Assembly: GCA_963701715.1 (NCBI GenBank)
Contig: CAVPAX010000008.1
Coordinates: 1 to 64,000 of the forward strand
Reading direction: 5' to 3'
Length of the DNA: 64,000 nt
DNA from: Methylotenera_A sp963701715
Lineage (GTDB): Bacteria; Pseudomonadota; Gammaproteobacteria; Burkholderiales; Methylophilaceae
Of this stretch, positions 24,705 to 38,290 are shown piece by piece (position 1 is the first letter of the stretch; each line of letters begins with the position of its first letter). Below the pieces are notes generated by a model, which did not search any database, was not told the origin of the DNA, and saw only the letters and a program-made list of their open reading frames with translations. A program made the translations under genes and the position numbers.

Positions 24705-25613
24705 TTAACGATTAATTTTTTGAATCAAGCGCTTAGGTGCAACTTTTCCATCGTCCTGCAAGAAGCCCAGTCCCAGGAACTGGTTATTTTCATCATAAAT
24801 CCGCAAATCGCCATACGGTATTTTACCGGCTGTCCACACCGCTTGGCCCTGCATCAGAAAATACGCGGCATCAAGGTTTAAAGTTACCTTGGGCATATTG
24901 GCTATCGCTGAATCCGGAGGCAATAATTTCAGATCACGCGCTTCTATCGGCATTGCTTCTAACTGCTCAATGCTAATTGCATTCGATAATTGATATCCGG
25001 CAGTCGCAGTGCGGCGCAAGCCTACGAGATGCGCACCGCAACCAAGCGTAGCTCCAATATCTTCTGCCAAGGTGCGGATGTAGGTACCTTTGCTGCAAGT
25101 CACAGTGATCGTTGCAATATCATTCAAAAAATCATTTACTTCTATATTTTTTATTGTGACTAGTCGTGCCTGACGGGCAATATCCATGCCCTCTCTGGCA
25201 TATTCATATAGGGCCCTACCTTCATGCTTTAAGGCAGAGTACATTGGCGGTATTTGGCTGATTTCACCTACAAACTGTTTCGCCACTGTCGCAAATTGGC
25301 TTTGCGTTACATTAACCGGCTTAACAGATAAAACCCCACCTTCTGCATCGCCCGTTGTCGTGGTTACACCTAACTTAACTCTCGCAACGTAAGTTTTGTC
25401 GGCATCGGTCACATATTGTGCAAACTTGGTGGCCTCACCCAAGCAGATTGGCAACAACCCCGTTGCGAGCGGATCTAGCGTGCCCGTATGGCCCGCTTTA
25501 GCGGCCTGAAATAACCATTTTACTTTCTGCAAGGCTTGATTAGATGAAAAACCGAGCGGTTTATCGAGTAACAAAACGCCATTGACGTTTCTTTTGACAC
25601 GTTTGAATTGCAA
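24705..25613 (-). CDS. truB: tRNA pseudouridine-55 synthase
   Basis: Makes pseudouridine 55 in tRNA T-loops. The catalytic aspartate lies in GHTGTLDPLATGLLPICLG. About 302 residues if started at TTG 25613, which gives an N-terminus like E. coli TruB (about 12 residues before the conserved GVLLLDKP). A GTG at 25649 is in frame and would overlap rbfA by 32 nt; neither start has a strong RBS. The C-terminus has a short PUA-like part. Confidence 0.92.
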   Translation of the reverse strand: MQFKRVKRNVNGVLLLDKPLGFSSNQALQKVKWLFQAAKAGHTGTLDPLATGLLPICLGEATKFAQYVTDADKTYVARVKLGVTTTTGDAEGGVLSVKPVNVTQSQFATVAKQFVGEISQIPPMYSALKHEGRALYEYAREGMDIARQARLVTIKNIEVNDFLNDIATITVTCSKGTYIRTLAEDIGATLGCGAHLVGLRRTATAGYQLSNAISIEQLEAMPIEARDLKLLPPDSAIANMPKVTLNLDAAYFLMQGQAVWTAGKIPYGDLRIYDENNQFLGLGFLQDDGKVAPKRLIQKINR

Positions 25614-25617
25614 TATG

Positions 25618-25980
25618 TTAAGTGTTGCCTGATTTGTTATCAGAAGCACGCGCCGCTTCTATGAGTTGTGCCATTTTAATGCCGATATCAATCGATTCGT
25701 CATATACAAAATGCAGTTGAGGCACAGTACGCAACAACATGCGATTGGACAGCTGCGTACGTAAAAAACCTGCCGATTTCTCCAAACCTTTTTGAATGCT
25801 ATCGCTGGCTTTGGCAGCAGTATAGAAAACTTTGGCATGCGCCATATCGCCCGTCACTTCGACTGCTGTAACGGTGACCATGCCCACGCGCGGATCCTTC
25901 ACCTCGAACTGCAATAAATCAGCCAACTCGCGCTGCATTTGTTCAGCGACACGATTGCTTCTTGAAAACTCCTTAGCCAT
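25618..25980 (-). CDS. rbfA: Ribosome-binding factor A
   Basis: A 120-residue single-KH-domain protein needed for 16S 5' end maturation and growth in the cold. The family pattern RVAEQMQRELADLLQFEVKDP and PQLHFVYDESIDIG is clear. The start codon abuts the infB stop and the gene is followed directly by truB, the conserved nusA operon order. Confidence 0.96.
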   Translation of the reverse strand: MAKEFSRSNRVAEQMQRELADLLQFEVKDPRVGMVTVTAVEVTGDMAHAKVFYTAAKASDSIQKGLEKSAGFLRTQLSNRMLLRTVPQLHFVYDESIDIGIKMAQLIEAARASDNKSGNT

Positions 25981-28628
25981 TAGAGCGTTCTAGCAACCTC
26001 TACGACCTCGTAAACTTCTAAGATATCGCCAACTTCAATATCGTTAAAGTTTTTAAGGGATAGTCCGCATTCAAAGTTGTTTTTCACTTCTTTTACATCA
26101 TCTTTAAAGCGCTTCAGTGAATCCAGCTCGCCAGTATGAATAATCACGTTATTTCGCAACACACGTACTTTAGAGTTACGCCTAATCACACCATCCTGTA
26201 CATAGCAGCCGGCGATTGCGCCAACTTTAGAAATACGGAACACTTCGCGCACTTCCACTGTGCCGATCATATTTTCTTTTTGTTCTGGAGCAAGCATGCC
26301 GCCAAGTGCAGCTTTTACTTCATCCACTGCTTCATAAATAATATTGTAGTAACGTACATCTACACCTAAATTATCAATCAGCTTGCGTGACCCGGCATCA
26401 GCACGCACATTAAAACCAATGAGCACGGCATTAGAAGCACTAGCCAAGTTGACATCGGACTCACTAATCGCACCTACACCGGTATGAATAATGTTTACTT
26501 TAACTTCTGAAGTTGAAAGTTTTTGCAAACTGGTCGCTAACGCTTCGTACGAACCTTGTACATCAGACTTAATAATCAGGTTGAGCGTTTGCACTTCACC
26601 TTCAGCCATTTGGTCAAACATATTTTCAAGCTTAGCGGCCTGCTGTTTTGCCAGTTTAACGTCACGGAACTTGCCAGCACGGAAATTCGCAATCTCACGC
26701 GCTTTGCGCTCATCATTAAGCACAATCACCTCTTCGCCCGCACTAGGCACATCAGACAAACCAAGAATCTCGACTGGAATTGAAGGTCCAGCTTCTTTAA
26801 TTTCTCTGCCAGATTCATCTAACATCGCCCGCACACGCCCAAACGTAGTACCAGCTAAAATCATATCTCCCCGGCGTAATATGCCAGACTGCACCAATAT
26901 AGTTGAAACCGGGCCGCGTCCTTTATCAAGCCTACCTTCAATTACCAAACCCTTGGCCGGAGTATTTTTAGGTGCTTTAAGTTCTAGAACTTCAGCTTGT
27001 AATAACACAGCTTCCAACAACTCATCAATACCTTTGCCAGTTTTAGCCGACACTTCCCTGAACATGGTGTCGCCTCCAAACTCCTCAGGCACCACTTCAT
27101 GATTGACCAATTCCATTTTTACGCGTTCTGGTTGTGCCTCTGGCTTATCAATTTTGTTAATCGCAACCACCAACGGCACGCCTGCTGCTTTAGCATGATG
27201 AATTGCCTCAATCGTTTGTGGCATTACGCCATCATCGGCAGAAACCACCAAAATAACTACGTCAGTCGCTTTTGCACCGCGAGCGCGCATGGCAGTAAAT
27301 GCCTCGTGGCCTGGCGTATCTAAAAATGTCACCATGCCACGTGGCGTTTCAACGTGATATGCGCCGATGTGCTGCGTAATACCGCCCGCCTCACCTGAAG
27401 CTACGCGACTGCGACGAATGTAATCTAACAATGAAGTTTTACCATGATCTACGTGACCCATCACAGTCACTACCGGTGGGCGCTCTTCCATGACCGCTTC
27501 TATATGCTCTGCTTCTTCTAGGAATGTTTCAGGGTCATTCGCTGCAGCAGCTTGCGCCTTATGCCCCATCTCTTCAACCAGAATAATTGCAGTTTCCTGA
27601 TCAAGCACTTGGTTGATTGTCACCATCATGCCCATACCCATTAACACTTTGATAACCTCTGCAGCTTTTACAGACATTTTGTGTGCCAAATCAGCTACTG
27701 AAATTGTCTCAGGCACCAACACCTCATGCACAATGGGCTCTGTAGGCGCATTAAAAGCATGTTCTTGCTCATCATCATCTTTATGTGATTTATGCTTGCT
27801 CTTTGGCGAACGCCAGCCTTGACCAGCGCTAATATCTCCGCGCGTTTTTAAGCCACGCTTTTTACTTTCTTTGTCGTTCCAGTCTTTATTATCGCCTTTA
27901 CCTTTTTTCGCATCTTTCACCGCTGGCTTCGCAGCACCTTCTTTAGCAACAGGCTTATGTAACGTGCCTTCCGATAGCTTCGCAGCCTTCGCTTTTGCCG
28001 CCTCTGCTTCTGCTATTTTTTTTGCCTCTTCATCAGCACGTCGCTGCGCTAACTCTTGTTTTTTACGTACATCTTCTGCCTGCATGGCAGCCAAAGCAGC
28101 ATGGCGTTTAGCCTCCTGCTCCCGCAGTGCAATTTGTTCCGGAGTTAGCACCTGTTTTTTAATCGTTGTAGATTTTGCTTCTACGGCCGCAACTACTGGC
28201 GCGACAGTTTCTACAGCCTCTACAGCGGCTACTTCTGTCACAGCCACAGGCTCAATCTCTGGCATAGCCGTTTCTATTGACACAACCTCTTCAACCACCA
28301 ACTCTGGCGGTGGCGCTTCGGACTCTGCCTCGTTGCGCACCAATACCCGCTTTTTACGCACCTCTACCTGAATAGTACGCGCCTTACCCATACTGTCCGT
28401 TTTTTTAATTTCGGTACTGGATTTTCGCGTGAGCGTGATTTTATTTTTCGGTGCTTGCGCAGCACCATGCTCTTTTCGTAAATACTCCAGCAATGCTGCC
28501 TTGTCTGCTTCTTCTAATTTATCATCAACAGCAGATTTACTAACACCAGCACTTTTAAGTTGGTCTAGTAGCAAAGCGGTTGGCAAACCTAGCTCTGCGG
28601 CGAATTGTGCAACGGTTGTTTGTGCCAT
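25980..28628 (-). CDS. infB: Translation initiation factor IF-2
   Basis: An 882-residue GTPase that positions fMet-tRNA on the 30S subunit. It has an IF2 N-terminal domain, then a long low-complexity Ala/Lys/Glu-rich linker (about residues 120-290) with coiled-coil potential. The G domain has GHVDHGKTSLLD (G1), DTPGHEAFT (G3) and NKID (G4). The C-terminal beta-barrel domains end EVYEVVEVARTL. Linker length varies widely between species, so the size is normal. Confidence 0.97.
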   Translation of the reverse strand: MAQTTVAQFAAELGLPTALLLDQLKSAGVSKSAVDDKLEEADKAALLEYLRKEHGAAQAPKNKITLTRKSSTEIKKTDSMGKARTIQVEVRKKRVLVRNEAESEAPPPELVVEEVVSIETAMPEIEPVAVTEVAAVEAVETVAPVVAAVEAKSTTIKKQVLTPEQIALREQEAKRHAALAAMQAEDVRKKQELAQRRADEEAKKIAEAEAAKAKAAKLSEGTLHKPVAKEGAAKPAVKDAKKGKGDNKDWNDKESKKRGLKTRGDISAGQGWRSPKSKHKSHKDDDEQEHAFNAPTEPIVHEVLVPETISVADLAHKMSVKAAEVIKVLMGMGMMVTINQVLDQETAIILVEEMGHKAQAAAANDPETFLEEAEHIEAVMEERPPVVTVMGHVDHGKTSLLDYIRRSRVASGEAGGITQHIGAYHVETPRGMVTFLDTPGHEAFTAMRARGAKATDVVILVVSADDGVMPQTIEAIHHAKAAGVPLVVAINKIDKPEAQPERVKMELVNHEVVPEEFGGDTMFREVSAKTGKGIDELLEAVLLQAEVLELKAPKNTPAKGLVIEGRLDKGRGPVSTILVQSGILRRGDMILAGTTFGRVRAMLDESGREIKEAGPSIPVEILGLSDVPSAGEEVIVLNDERKAREIANFRAGKFRDVKLAKQQAAKLENMFDQMAEGEVQTLNLIIKSDVQGSYEALATSLQKLSTSEVKVNIIHTGVGAISESDVNLASASNAVLIGFNVRADAGSRKLIDNLGVDVRYYNIIYEAVDEVKAALGGMLAPEQKENMIGTVEVREVFRISKVGAIAGCYVQDGVIRRNSKVRVLRNNVIIHTGELDSLKRFKDDVKEVKNNFECGLSLKNFNDIEVGDILEVYEVVEVARTL

Positions 28629-28688
28629 TTACTGTACCTGTCTTTCCACTTTGATTCTCTTTGCTTTCTCTACTAAAACCTTAGTTTT

Positions 28689-30155
28689 TTATTTAAACCA
28701 AGGCGCACGTGCCGCCATAATCAAGGTCTTAGCACGCTCTGCATCCATATTGGACAACTCTACTAACTCATCTACAGCCAATTCAGCCAAATCTTCCATT
28801 GTGGCAATGCCTTTAGAAGCCAATAAATGCGCAGTCTTATCATCCATACCTTCCATTGCAAGCAGATCTTCTGCAGCCTCTTCTACTTTTTCCTCTTTAG
28901 CAATCGCTTCTGTAAGCAGGGCAGCACGCGCACGCGAGCGGAGTTCGTTAATCGTTTCTTCGTCAAACGCATCAATCTCAGCCATTTCTGCAAGTGGCAC
29001 ATAAGCAATTTCTTCTAATGTGCTAAAGCCTTCCTGCACCAGGATATCAGCCACCTCTTCATCCACGTCCAGTTTTTCCATAAACAAATGGCTTACGCTG
29101 GCATATTCATCCTGGTTTTTCTTGGCAGCTTCTTCTTCAGTCAGAATATTTAAAGTCCATCCTGTGAGCTCAGAAGCTAAACGTACGTTTTGACCACTAC
29201 GGCCAATTGCTAATGCCAATTGTTCCTCGTTTACCACCACATCCATACTGTGTGCATCTTCGTCCACCACAATACTGGAAACCTCTGCGGGCGCCATCGC
29301 ATTAATTACAAATTGCGCAGGCTCCATACTCCAAAGCACAATATCTACGCGCTCGCCAGCCAATTCACTGGTCACCGCTTGCACGCGGGAACCACGCATT
29401 CCTACACAAGTGCCGACTGGATCCAAGCGCTGGTCATTAGTTTTAACCGCAATCTTTGAACGCAAACCAGGGTCACGTGCTGCTGATTTAATTTCCAGCA
29501 AGCCTTCTTCAATTTCCGGCACTTCCAGCTCGAATAAACGCTTCAAAAACTCTGGTGCAATACGTGACAAAATCAATTGCGGGCCACGGCCACTACGCTC
29601 AATACGTGACAAATAGGCACGTACGCGATCGCCCACACGTAGATTCTCTTTTGGAATCATTGCTTCTCGTGGCAATAAACATTCGATGCGACCTACTTCA
29701 ATAAGCGCATTACCTTTTTCCATCCGCTTGATCACGCCCGTAACTAAATTTTCATTGCGTGCTAAAAAGTCCTCTAGAATTTGCTCGCGTTCAGCTTCGC
29801 GCACTTTTTGCAGAATCACTTGCTTAGCGGCTTGTGCACCAATACGGCCGAATTCAATGCTTTCTAGCGGCTCCTCGTAATAATCGCCAATTTGGCGGCC
29901 TTTGGCACGCTCATCCTCTTCATCAAACTGGTAAGCTGAATTTTCCAGTAAATCGTATTCCACATACTGCCAACGTCTAAACGTTTCATATTCACCGGTT
30001 TCACGATTAATCGATACGCGAATATCTGCATTTTCATCATATTTTTTCTTAGTTGCAGAAGCCAATGCAAGCTCTAGTGCAGTAAAAATTACCTCTTTAC
30101 TCACGTTTTTCTCGTGAGCCAAGGCATCCACCAATAATAAAATTTCACGACTCAT
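28689..30155 (-). CDS. nusA: Transcription termination/antitermination factor NusA
   Basis: A 488-residue protein that binds RNA polymerase and nascent RNA in pausing, termination and rRNA antitermination. It has an N-terminal domain (MSREILLLVDALAHEKNV), an S1 domain, two KH domains (GMRGSRVQAVTSEL; GRSGQNVRLASELTGW) and two C-terminal acidic helix-hairpin repeats. The ATG at 30155 has GGAGA upstream; the frame extends to a TTG at 30167 that is not needed. The boxA sites in the rRNA leader and spacer are its expected targets. Confidence 0.97.
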   Translation of the reverse strand: MSREILLLVDALAHEKNVSKEVIFTALELALASATKKKYDENADIRVSINRETGEYETFRRWQYVEYDLLENSAYQFDEEDERAKGRQIGDYYEEPLESIEFGRIGAQAAKQVILQKVREAEREQILEDFLARNENLVTGVIKRMEKGNALIEVGRIECLLPREAMIPKENLRVGDRVRAYLSRIERSGRGPQLILSRIAPEFLKRLFELEVPEIEEGLLEIKSAARDPGLRSKIAVKTNDQRLDPVGTCVGMRGSRVQAVTSELAGERVDIVLWSMEPAQFVINAMAPAEVSSIVVDEDAHSMDVVVNEEQLALAIGRSGQNVRLASELTGWTLNILTEEEAAKKNQDEYASVSHLFMEKLDVDEEVADILVQEGFSTLEEIAYVPLAEMAEIDAFDEETINELRSRARAALLTEAIAKEEKVEEAAEDLLAMEGMDDKTAHLLASKGIATMEDLAELAVDELVELSNMDAERAKTLIMAARAPWFK

Positions 30156-30206
30156 TGCAATCTCCAACTATCAATATATATTCTAAACTATCGTTATTAT
30201 TTCAAA

Positions 30207-30692
30207 CTAAAATACCGGGCTTAAACGTGCTTTATCAATGTTGCTTAGGGCCAATTTGTAGACAACGCCCTCAAATTCCAGCAGCACATTGCCATTTTCC
30301 ACGCCTTTTAATATACCCAAAAAAGATTTACGCGGTAGCGTTGTATCTGTCGCATTAGCACTTTCATCTTTTATACCCACACGCAACTTAATTTGCGCCC
30401 GCTCATCCGTAAACCGCACAAAATCTTTTTCCTTTTTAAGCACCCTATCCATGCCTGCGGAGGACACCTCAAGCCGGTCATAATCCACATCATGCTCCAC
30501 TGTCAGTACGTTACCTAGCTGGTTGCTTACCAATACGCAGTCGTCAATATTCACGCTATCTTTAGTATCTCTTGGGTTGAGTTTATCGATGAATACGCGA
30601 AGTAATTTACCTCGATTCGAAATCTCGAGATCCACCAGCTCGAACCCAAGTTGAGCTACAGTCTTTTCAATTAATCCGTGCAAATCCTGCAT
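30207..30692 (-). CDS. rimP: Ribosome maturation factor RimP
   Basis: A 161-residue protein that acts in 30S assembly. The family pattern GFELVDLEISNRGKLLRVFID, followed by DDCVLVSNQLG and DRLEVSSAGMDRVL, is present. I use the ATG at 30692, which has GAGGTTAG upstream; a TTG at 30707 is in frame. It is the first gene of the rimP-nusA-infB-rbfA-truB-rpsO-pnp string. Confidence 0.95.
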   Translation of the reverse strand: MQDLHGLIEKTVAQLGFELVDLEISNRGKLLRVFIDKLNPRDTKDSVNIDDCVLVSNQLGNVLTVEHDVDYDRLEVSSAGMDRVLKKEKDFVRFTDERAQIKLRVGIKDESANATDTTLPRKSFLGILKGVENGNVLLEFEGVVYKLALSNIDKARLSPVF

Positions 30693-30746
30693 TAAAACTA
30701 ACCTCAAACATAATCTTTGACTCTACATACCGAGCAGAAACAAAAA

Positions 30747-30763
30747 ATGGGCATAAAGCCCAT
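30747..30763 (-). terminator. Second rRNA-operon terminator
   Basis: A 6-bp stem ATGGGC/GCCCAT with a 5-nt loop is followed by TTTTTTG on the minus strand. It lies downstream of the stronger stem at 30835-30864 and would insulate rimP from rRNA transcription. Confidence 0.7.
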
Positions 30764-30834
30764 CGAATCATTGGCTTATTATACCAATAAATTCAAGCAA
30801 TTGAAATGCATGTGAAGTATGCGGTGCAAATTAA

Positions 30835-30864
30835 TAAGCCTCATCACTTTCGTCATGAGGCTTA
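30835..30864 (-). terminator. rRNA-operon terminator
   Basis: A perfect 10-bp stem TAAGCCTCAT/ATGAGGCTTA with a 10-nt loop lies 17 nt past the 5S gene. On the minus strand it is followed by an AT-rich TTAATTT tract. Confidence 0.75.
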
Positions 30865-30880
30865 ATAATTTAAATAAAAG

Positions 30881-30995
30881 CTTGGCGGTGACCTACTTTC
30901 GCATGCGAAGAGCATACTATCATTGGCGCTGGTTCGTTTCACGGCCCTGTTCGAGATGGGAAGGGGTGGGTCCAAACCGCTATGGCCGCCAAGCA
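30881..30995 (-). rRNA. rrf: 5S ribosomal RNA
   Basis: About 115 nt on the minus strand, starting TGCTTGGCGGCCATAGCGG and ending GGTCACCGCCAAG, so the ends pair as in all 5S RNAs. It lies downstream of 23S in the normal order. The boundaries are good to a few bases. Confidence 0.95.
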
Positions 30996-31179
30996 TAACT
31001 GGTATCACTGATGCGGTTTCCATCAGCAGAAATGCTGTGTTGCCGTCCCGATTTTCATCGAGGCGTCTGTAACAAACTGGAAGAAGTAAAGATTTATGGT
31101 CGGTATTGATTACATTGTCTTGCTTTAGATCTAACCTGGCGTCTTTCGGCTTTTAGGCCTCAAGTCTTAAGGTTATAGG

Positions 31180-34318
<3,139 letters not shown>

Positions 34319-34691
34319 TATAACGTTAAAACCTGAACCCTTTTAAATCCAGATCTCGCGACGCATGAGACGTCCGCTATAGGTTTTCTAAAGCAACTTC
34401 GTGAGCACTGCAAGGTTGTACAGTACTCACTGGTTTATTTCACTTACATTTGTTTTAAGAACTTTCATTCTTGAAACTCATGCGAGCAAAATGTTTCGAT
34501 TTTGCAATCAATTACTACCCATTTGAACACATCAACCTCATCACAAAGTTGTGTGTTCTCTTTACTTCTTCCATTTTGTTAAAGATCAGTCCAGCTAAAA
34601 GCCAGAAGTCAATGTCATCAACATGACATTCACTGCTAACTTCTTACATCAAAGTGGCCCCTTATCCCATATATCTTGTTACCCAAGATAA
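34319..34691 (-). other. 16S-23S spacer, tRNA-Ala to 23S part
   Basis: A transcribed spacer with no gene. A boxA-like TGATCTTTAACA (complement of about 34576-34587) marks NusA/NusB antitermination ahead of 23S. The bases flanking the 23S ends probably form the RNase III processing stem. Confidence 0.65.
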
Positions 34692-34767
34692 TGGTGGAGG
34701 ATGACGGGATCGAACCGACGACCCCCTGCTTGCAAAGCAGGTGCTCTCCCAGCTGAGCTAATCCCCC
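34692..34767 (-). tRNA. tRNA-Ala (TGC)
   Basis: Cloverleaf in the 16S-23S spacer: starts GGGGGATTAGCTC, anticodon stem CCTGC/GCAGG with loop TTTGCAA (anticodon TGC), encoded CCA. It lies downstream of tRNA-Ile as in most proteobacterial rrn operons. Confidence 0.97.
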
Positions 34768-34784
34768 ATTGTTTCAGGTGAATC

Positions 34785-34861
34785 TGGTGGGTCTGGTTGG
34801 GCTCGAACCAACGACCCCCGCCTTATCAAGACGGTGCTCTAACCAGCTGAGCTACAGACCC
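34785..34861 (-). tRNA. tRNA-Ile (GAT)
   Basis: Cloverleaf in the rRNA spacer: acceptor GGGTCTG/CAGACCC, anticodon loop TTGATAA (anticodon GAT), encoded CCA. It is the first spacer tRNA after 16S. Confidence 0.97.
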
Positions 34862-34936
34862 TTAAGGCCAATCTTTGATGTTGCTTCGTGTTAAACGACT
34901 GATAAGTGTGAATGTTTGTAGCCAAGAACTGTTCTC

Positions 34937-36478
<1,542 letters not shown>

Positions 36479-36775
36479 TAATATGACTATTACTTTTTCC
36501 TCTTGCGAGGTGGTATTTCGCTTTGCTTTATTCACCTAATGATAATTAGATGAAGTACTCAAATTCATTTCAAGGTGTGTCTTGTCAATCGCTTTGTTTA
36601 ACCAAAGCGACCTATTTACATACTTGTCATAAATCTAAGTGTAAGCATTTGTTATCTCGAGTCTTACTTAAACCAAACAACAAAACATTCTCGCTTTCTT
36701 AACGAAAGCCAGCATTTGTCGCGTCTAAGTAATGTGTCTCAACCACAAACACCCACACTTATCAGTCGTTCATTT

Positions 36776-36787
36776 TGTTAAAGAGCA
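36776..36787 (-). promoter_or_regulatory. boxA antitermination site in rRNA leader
   Basis: TGCTCTTTAACA on the minus strand matches the boxA consensus bound by NusB/NusE. A related copy is in the 16S-23S spacer. Confidence 0.75.
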
Positions 36788-36824
36788 GTACCAAATAATT
36801 ACTAATAATTTTGGCGAAGCGCGC

Positions 36825-36852
36825 ATTATACAGAGCTTTTTAGGCTGGTCAA
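36825..36852 (-). promoter_or_regulatory. rRNA promoter P2 (proximal)
   Basis: On the minus strand: -35 TTGACC (36847-36852), 16-bp spacer, -10 TATAAT (36825-36830), then discriminator GCGCGC. GC-rich discriminators are typical of stringently controlled rRNA promoters, the targets of ppGpp/DksA. Confidence 0.85.
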
Positions 36853-36936
36853 GATTAAATTTGAAACATTTTTAATTTAATTCTTAAACCGTAATTGGCT
36901 TAACGCTTTTCGCCTGAATTTCAAGCGAAGGCGCGC

Positions 36937-36964
36937 ATTTTACAGAGGTTATGCAATTGGTCAA
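36937..36964 (-). promoter_or_regulatory. rRNA promoter P1 (distal)
   Basis: On the minus strand: -35 TTGACC (36959-36964), 16-bp spacer, -10 TAAAAT (36937-36942), then the same GCGCGC discriminator. The spacing from P2 is 112 bp. Confidence 0.8.
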
Positions 36965-37229
36965 GCCGAAATTTGAGAATTTACAAAATTGTTACATATG
37001 CAAACATTAAAACCGTGCCAAAGTAATCCATTTCGTAGGTTCGCTGAACCGGATCAATCTTTACTGGTGCTAATGCATAGTCAAGTACATATCCTGAATA
37101 CTACTAATGATTACCTAACTACTTACAAGCACATAGCCCGAAAGGGCCATAGATTCTCGAGCCATAATCTATACAATGTTAGTGCTTAAAAAGTTATTTT
37201 TACTTGTCATAAAGTTGCTAAAAAAATAA

Positions 37230-38258
37230 ATGAAGCTAGATTTTGACTTATTCTATATAAAATCATTACTGTTGCTAGCCAGCTTAGTTGCTTGCACTAG
37301 CACCATGGCGAATGATAATGAAATCTCGGTGAACACTCAGGAAGATATCGAAAATTCTGGTTCGTTACCCACTGGATCTGCTGTCGCCAGGCAAGATATA
37401 AAAGGGTCACTCAAAAATCCTAATGCCTTACTGGTGGCAATGGCGTTCAAGTTCAAAAATACCGAGGGCACTCCTCGCGATTATGCAGAGGTGGCAGCAA
37501 ATTATTGTCGTGCAGCAAAACTTGGCGATGCTGATGCTCAATATGCACTAGGCTGGATGTACGCAAATGGGCGGGGCGTTCCTGTAGACGAAAAAATCGC
37601 TGCACAGCTATTTACCATGGCTGCAGAACAAGGACATACCCTTGCGCAAGAATCACTTGCTAAGATTTCTAATGTCCCTTCACAGCCCCCCTTGCTCGCA
37701 TGCCTTATACCAGACCCACCCGCATCTGTCGTGAGCGGGTCTGCCATAGAGACAGCTCAAAGTGAACGAAAAGCCATTTCAGACAAAACAGCAGCGCTGT
37801 TCTATTCACAAGATCGCATTCTTAAACTAGTAAACAAACTTGCACCACGCTACGAAATAGATGCCAATCTGGCGATGGCATTCATCGCCGTGGAGTCAGG
37901 GTTTAATGTGCAAGCAACTTCACCAAAAAATGCACAAGGTTTGATGCAACTCATTCCAGAAACGGCCAAACGTTTTGGTGTAAAAGACGCTTATAAAGCA
38001 GAGGATAACATCAAGGGAGGGCTGGCCTACCTGCGGTGGTTGTTGGCTTATTTTAAAGGCGACGTACAGCTAGTGGCGGCCGCCTATAACGCTGGCGAAC
38101 GTGCAGTTGAGAAATATAAAGGGATACCACCATACGCAGAAACGCAATTGTACGTAAAGAAAATTGCAAGCCTTTACAACAATACAACCCATCCTTATCA
38201 AGTTAATTTGGTAAAAACTTCACCTATCCTGTACCTGCCAAATAAAAGAGCAATGTAA
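37230..38258 (+). CDS. Lytic transglycosylase with Sel1-like repeats
   Basis: A 342-residue envelope protein. The N-terminus has a signal sequence with lipobox LVAC (about residue 22), so it is probably a lipoprotein. Sel1-like repeats follow (about 85-145; GDADAQYALGWMYANGRGVPVD). The C-terminal SLT domain has the catalytic Glu in VESGFN, then SPKNAQGLMQLIPETA and AAYNAGERAVEKY. It cleaves peptidoglycan glycan strands. Fusion of Sel1 repeats to a transglycosylase is known but uncommon, and the repeats probably bind a partner. Divergent from the rRNA operon. Confidence 0.9.
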   Translation: MKLDFDLFYIKSLLLLASLVACTSTMANDNEISVNTQEDIENSGSLPTGSAVARQDIKGSLKNPNALLVAMAFKFKNTEGTPRDYAEVAANYCRAAKLGDADAQYALGWMYANGRGVPVDEKIAAQLFTMAAEQGHTLAQESLAKISNVPSQPPLLACLIPDPPASVVSGSAIETAQSERKAISDKTAALFYSQDRILKLVNKLAPRYEIDANLAMAFIAVESGFNVQATSPKNAQGLMQLIPETAKRFGVKDAYKAEDNIKGGLAYLRWLLAYFKGDVQLVAAAYNAGERAVEKYKGIPPYAETQLYVKKIASLYNNTTHPYQVNLVKTSPILYLPNKRAM

Positions 38259-38290
38259 AAAACTTGATTGTTTGTTACATAAGCTGACTT

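Larger units (their letters stand above)
36479..37229. other. rRNA leader, tandem promoters and spacer to the transglycosylase gene
   Basis: The left ~300 nt are the transcribed rRNA leader (AT-rich, with boxA at 36776-36787). Two promoters lie at 36825-36852 and 36937-36964. From about 36970 to 37229 I see no gene, only AT-rich DNA that presumably holds the promoter of the rightward transglycosylase gene. Confidence 0.65.

Noticed and set aside
30155..30358. Short plus-strand frame opposite rimP/nusA
   Set aside because: Antisense shadow of conserved genes without supporting signals.
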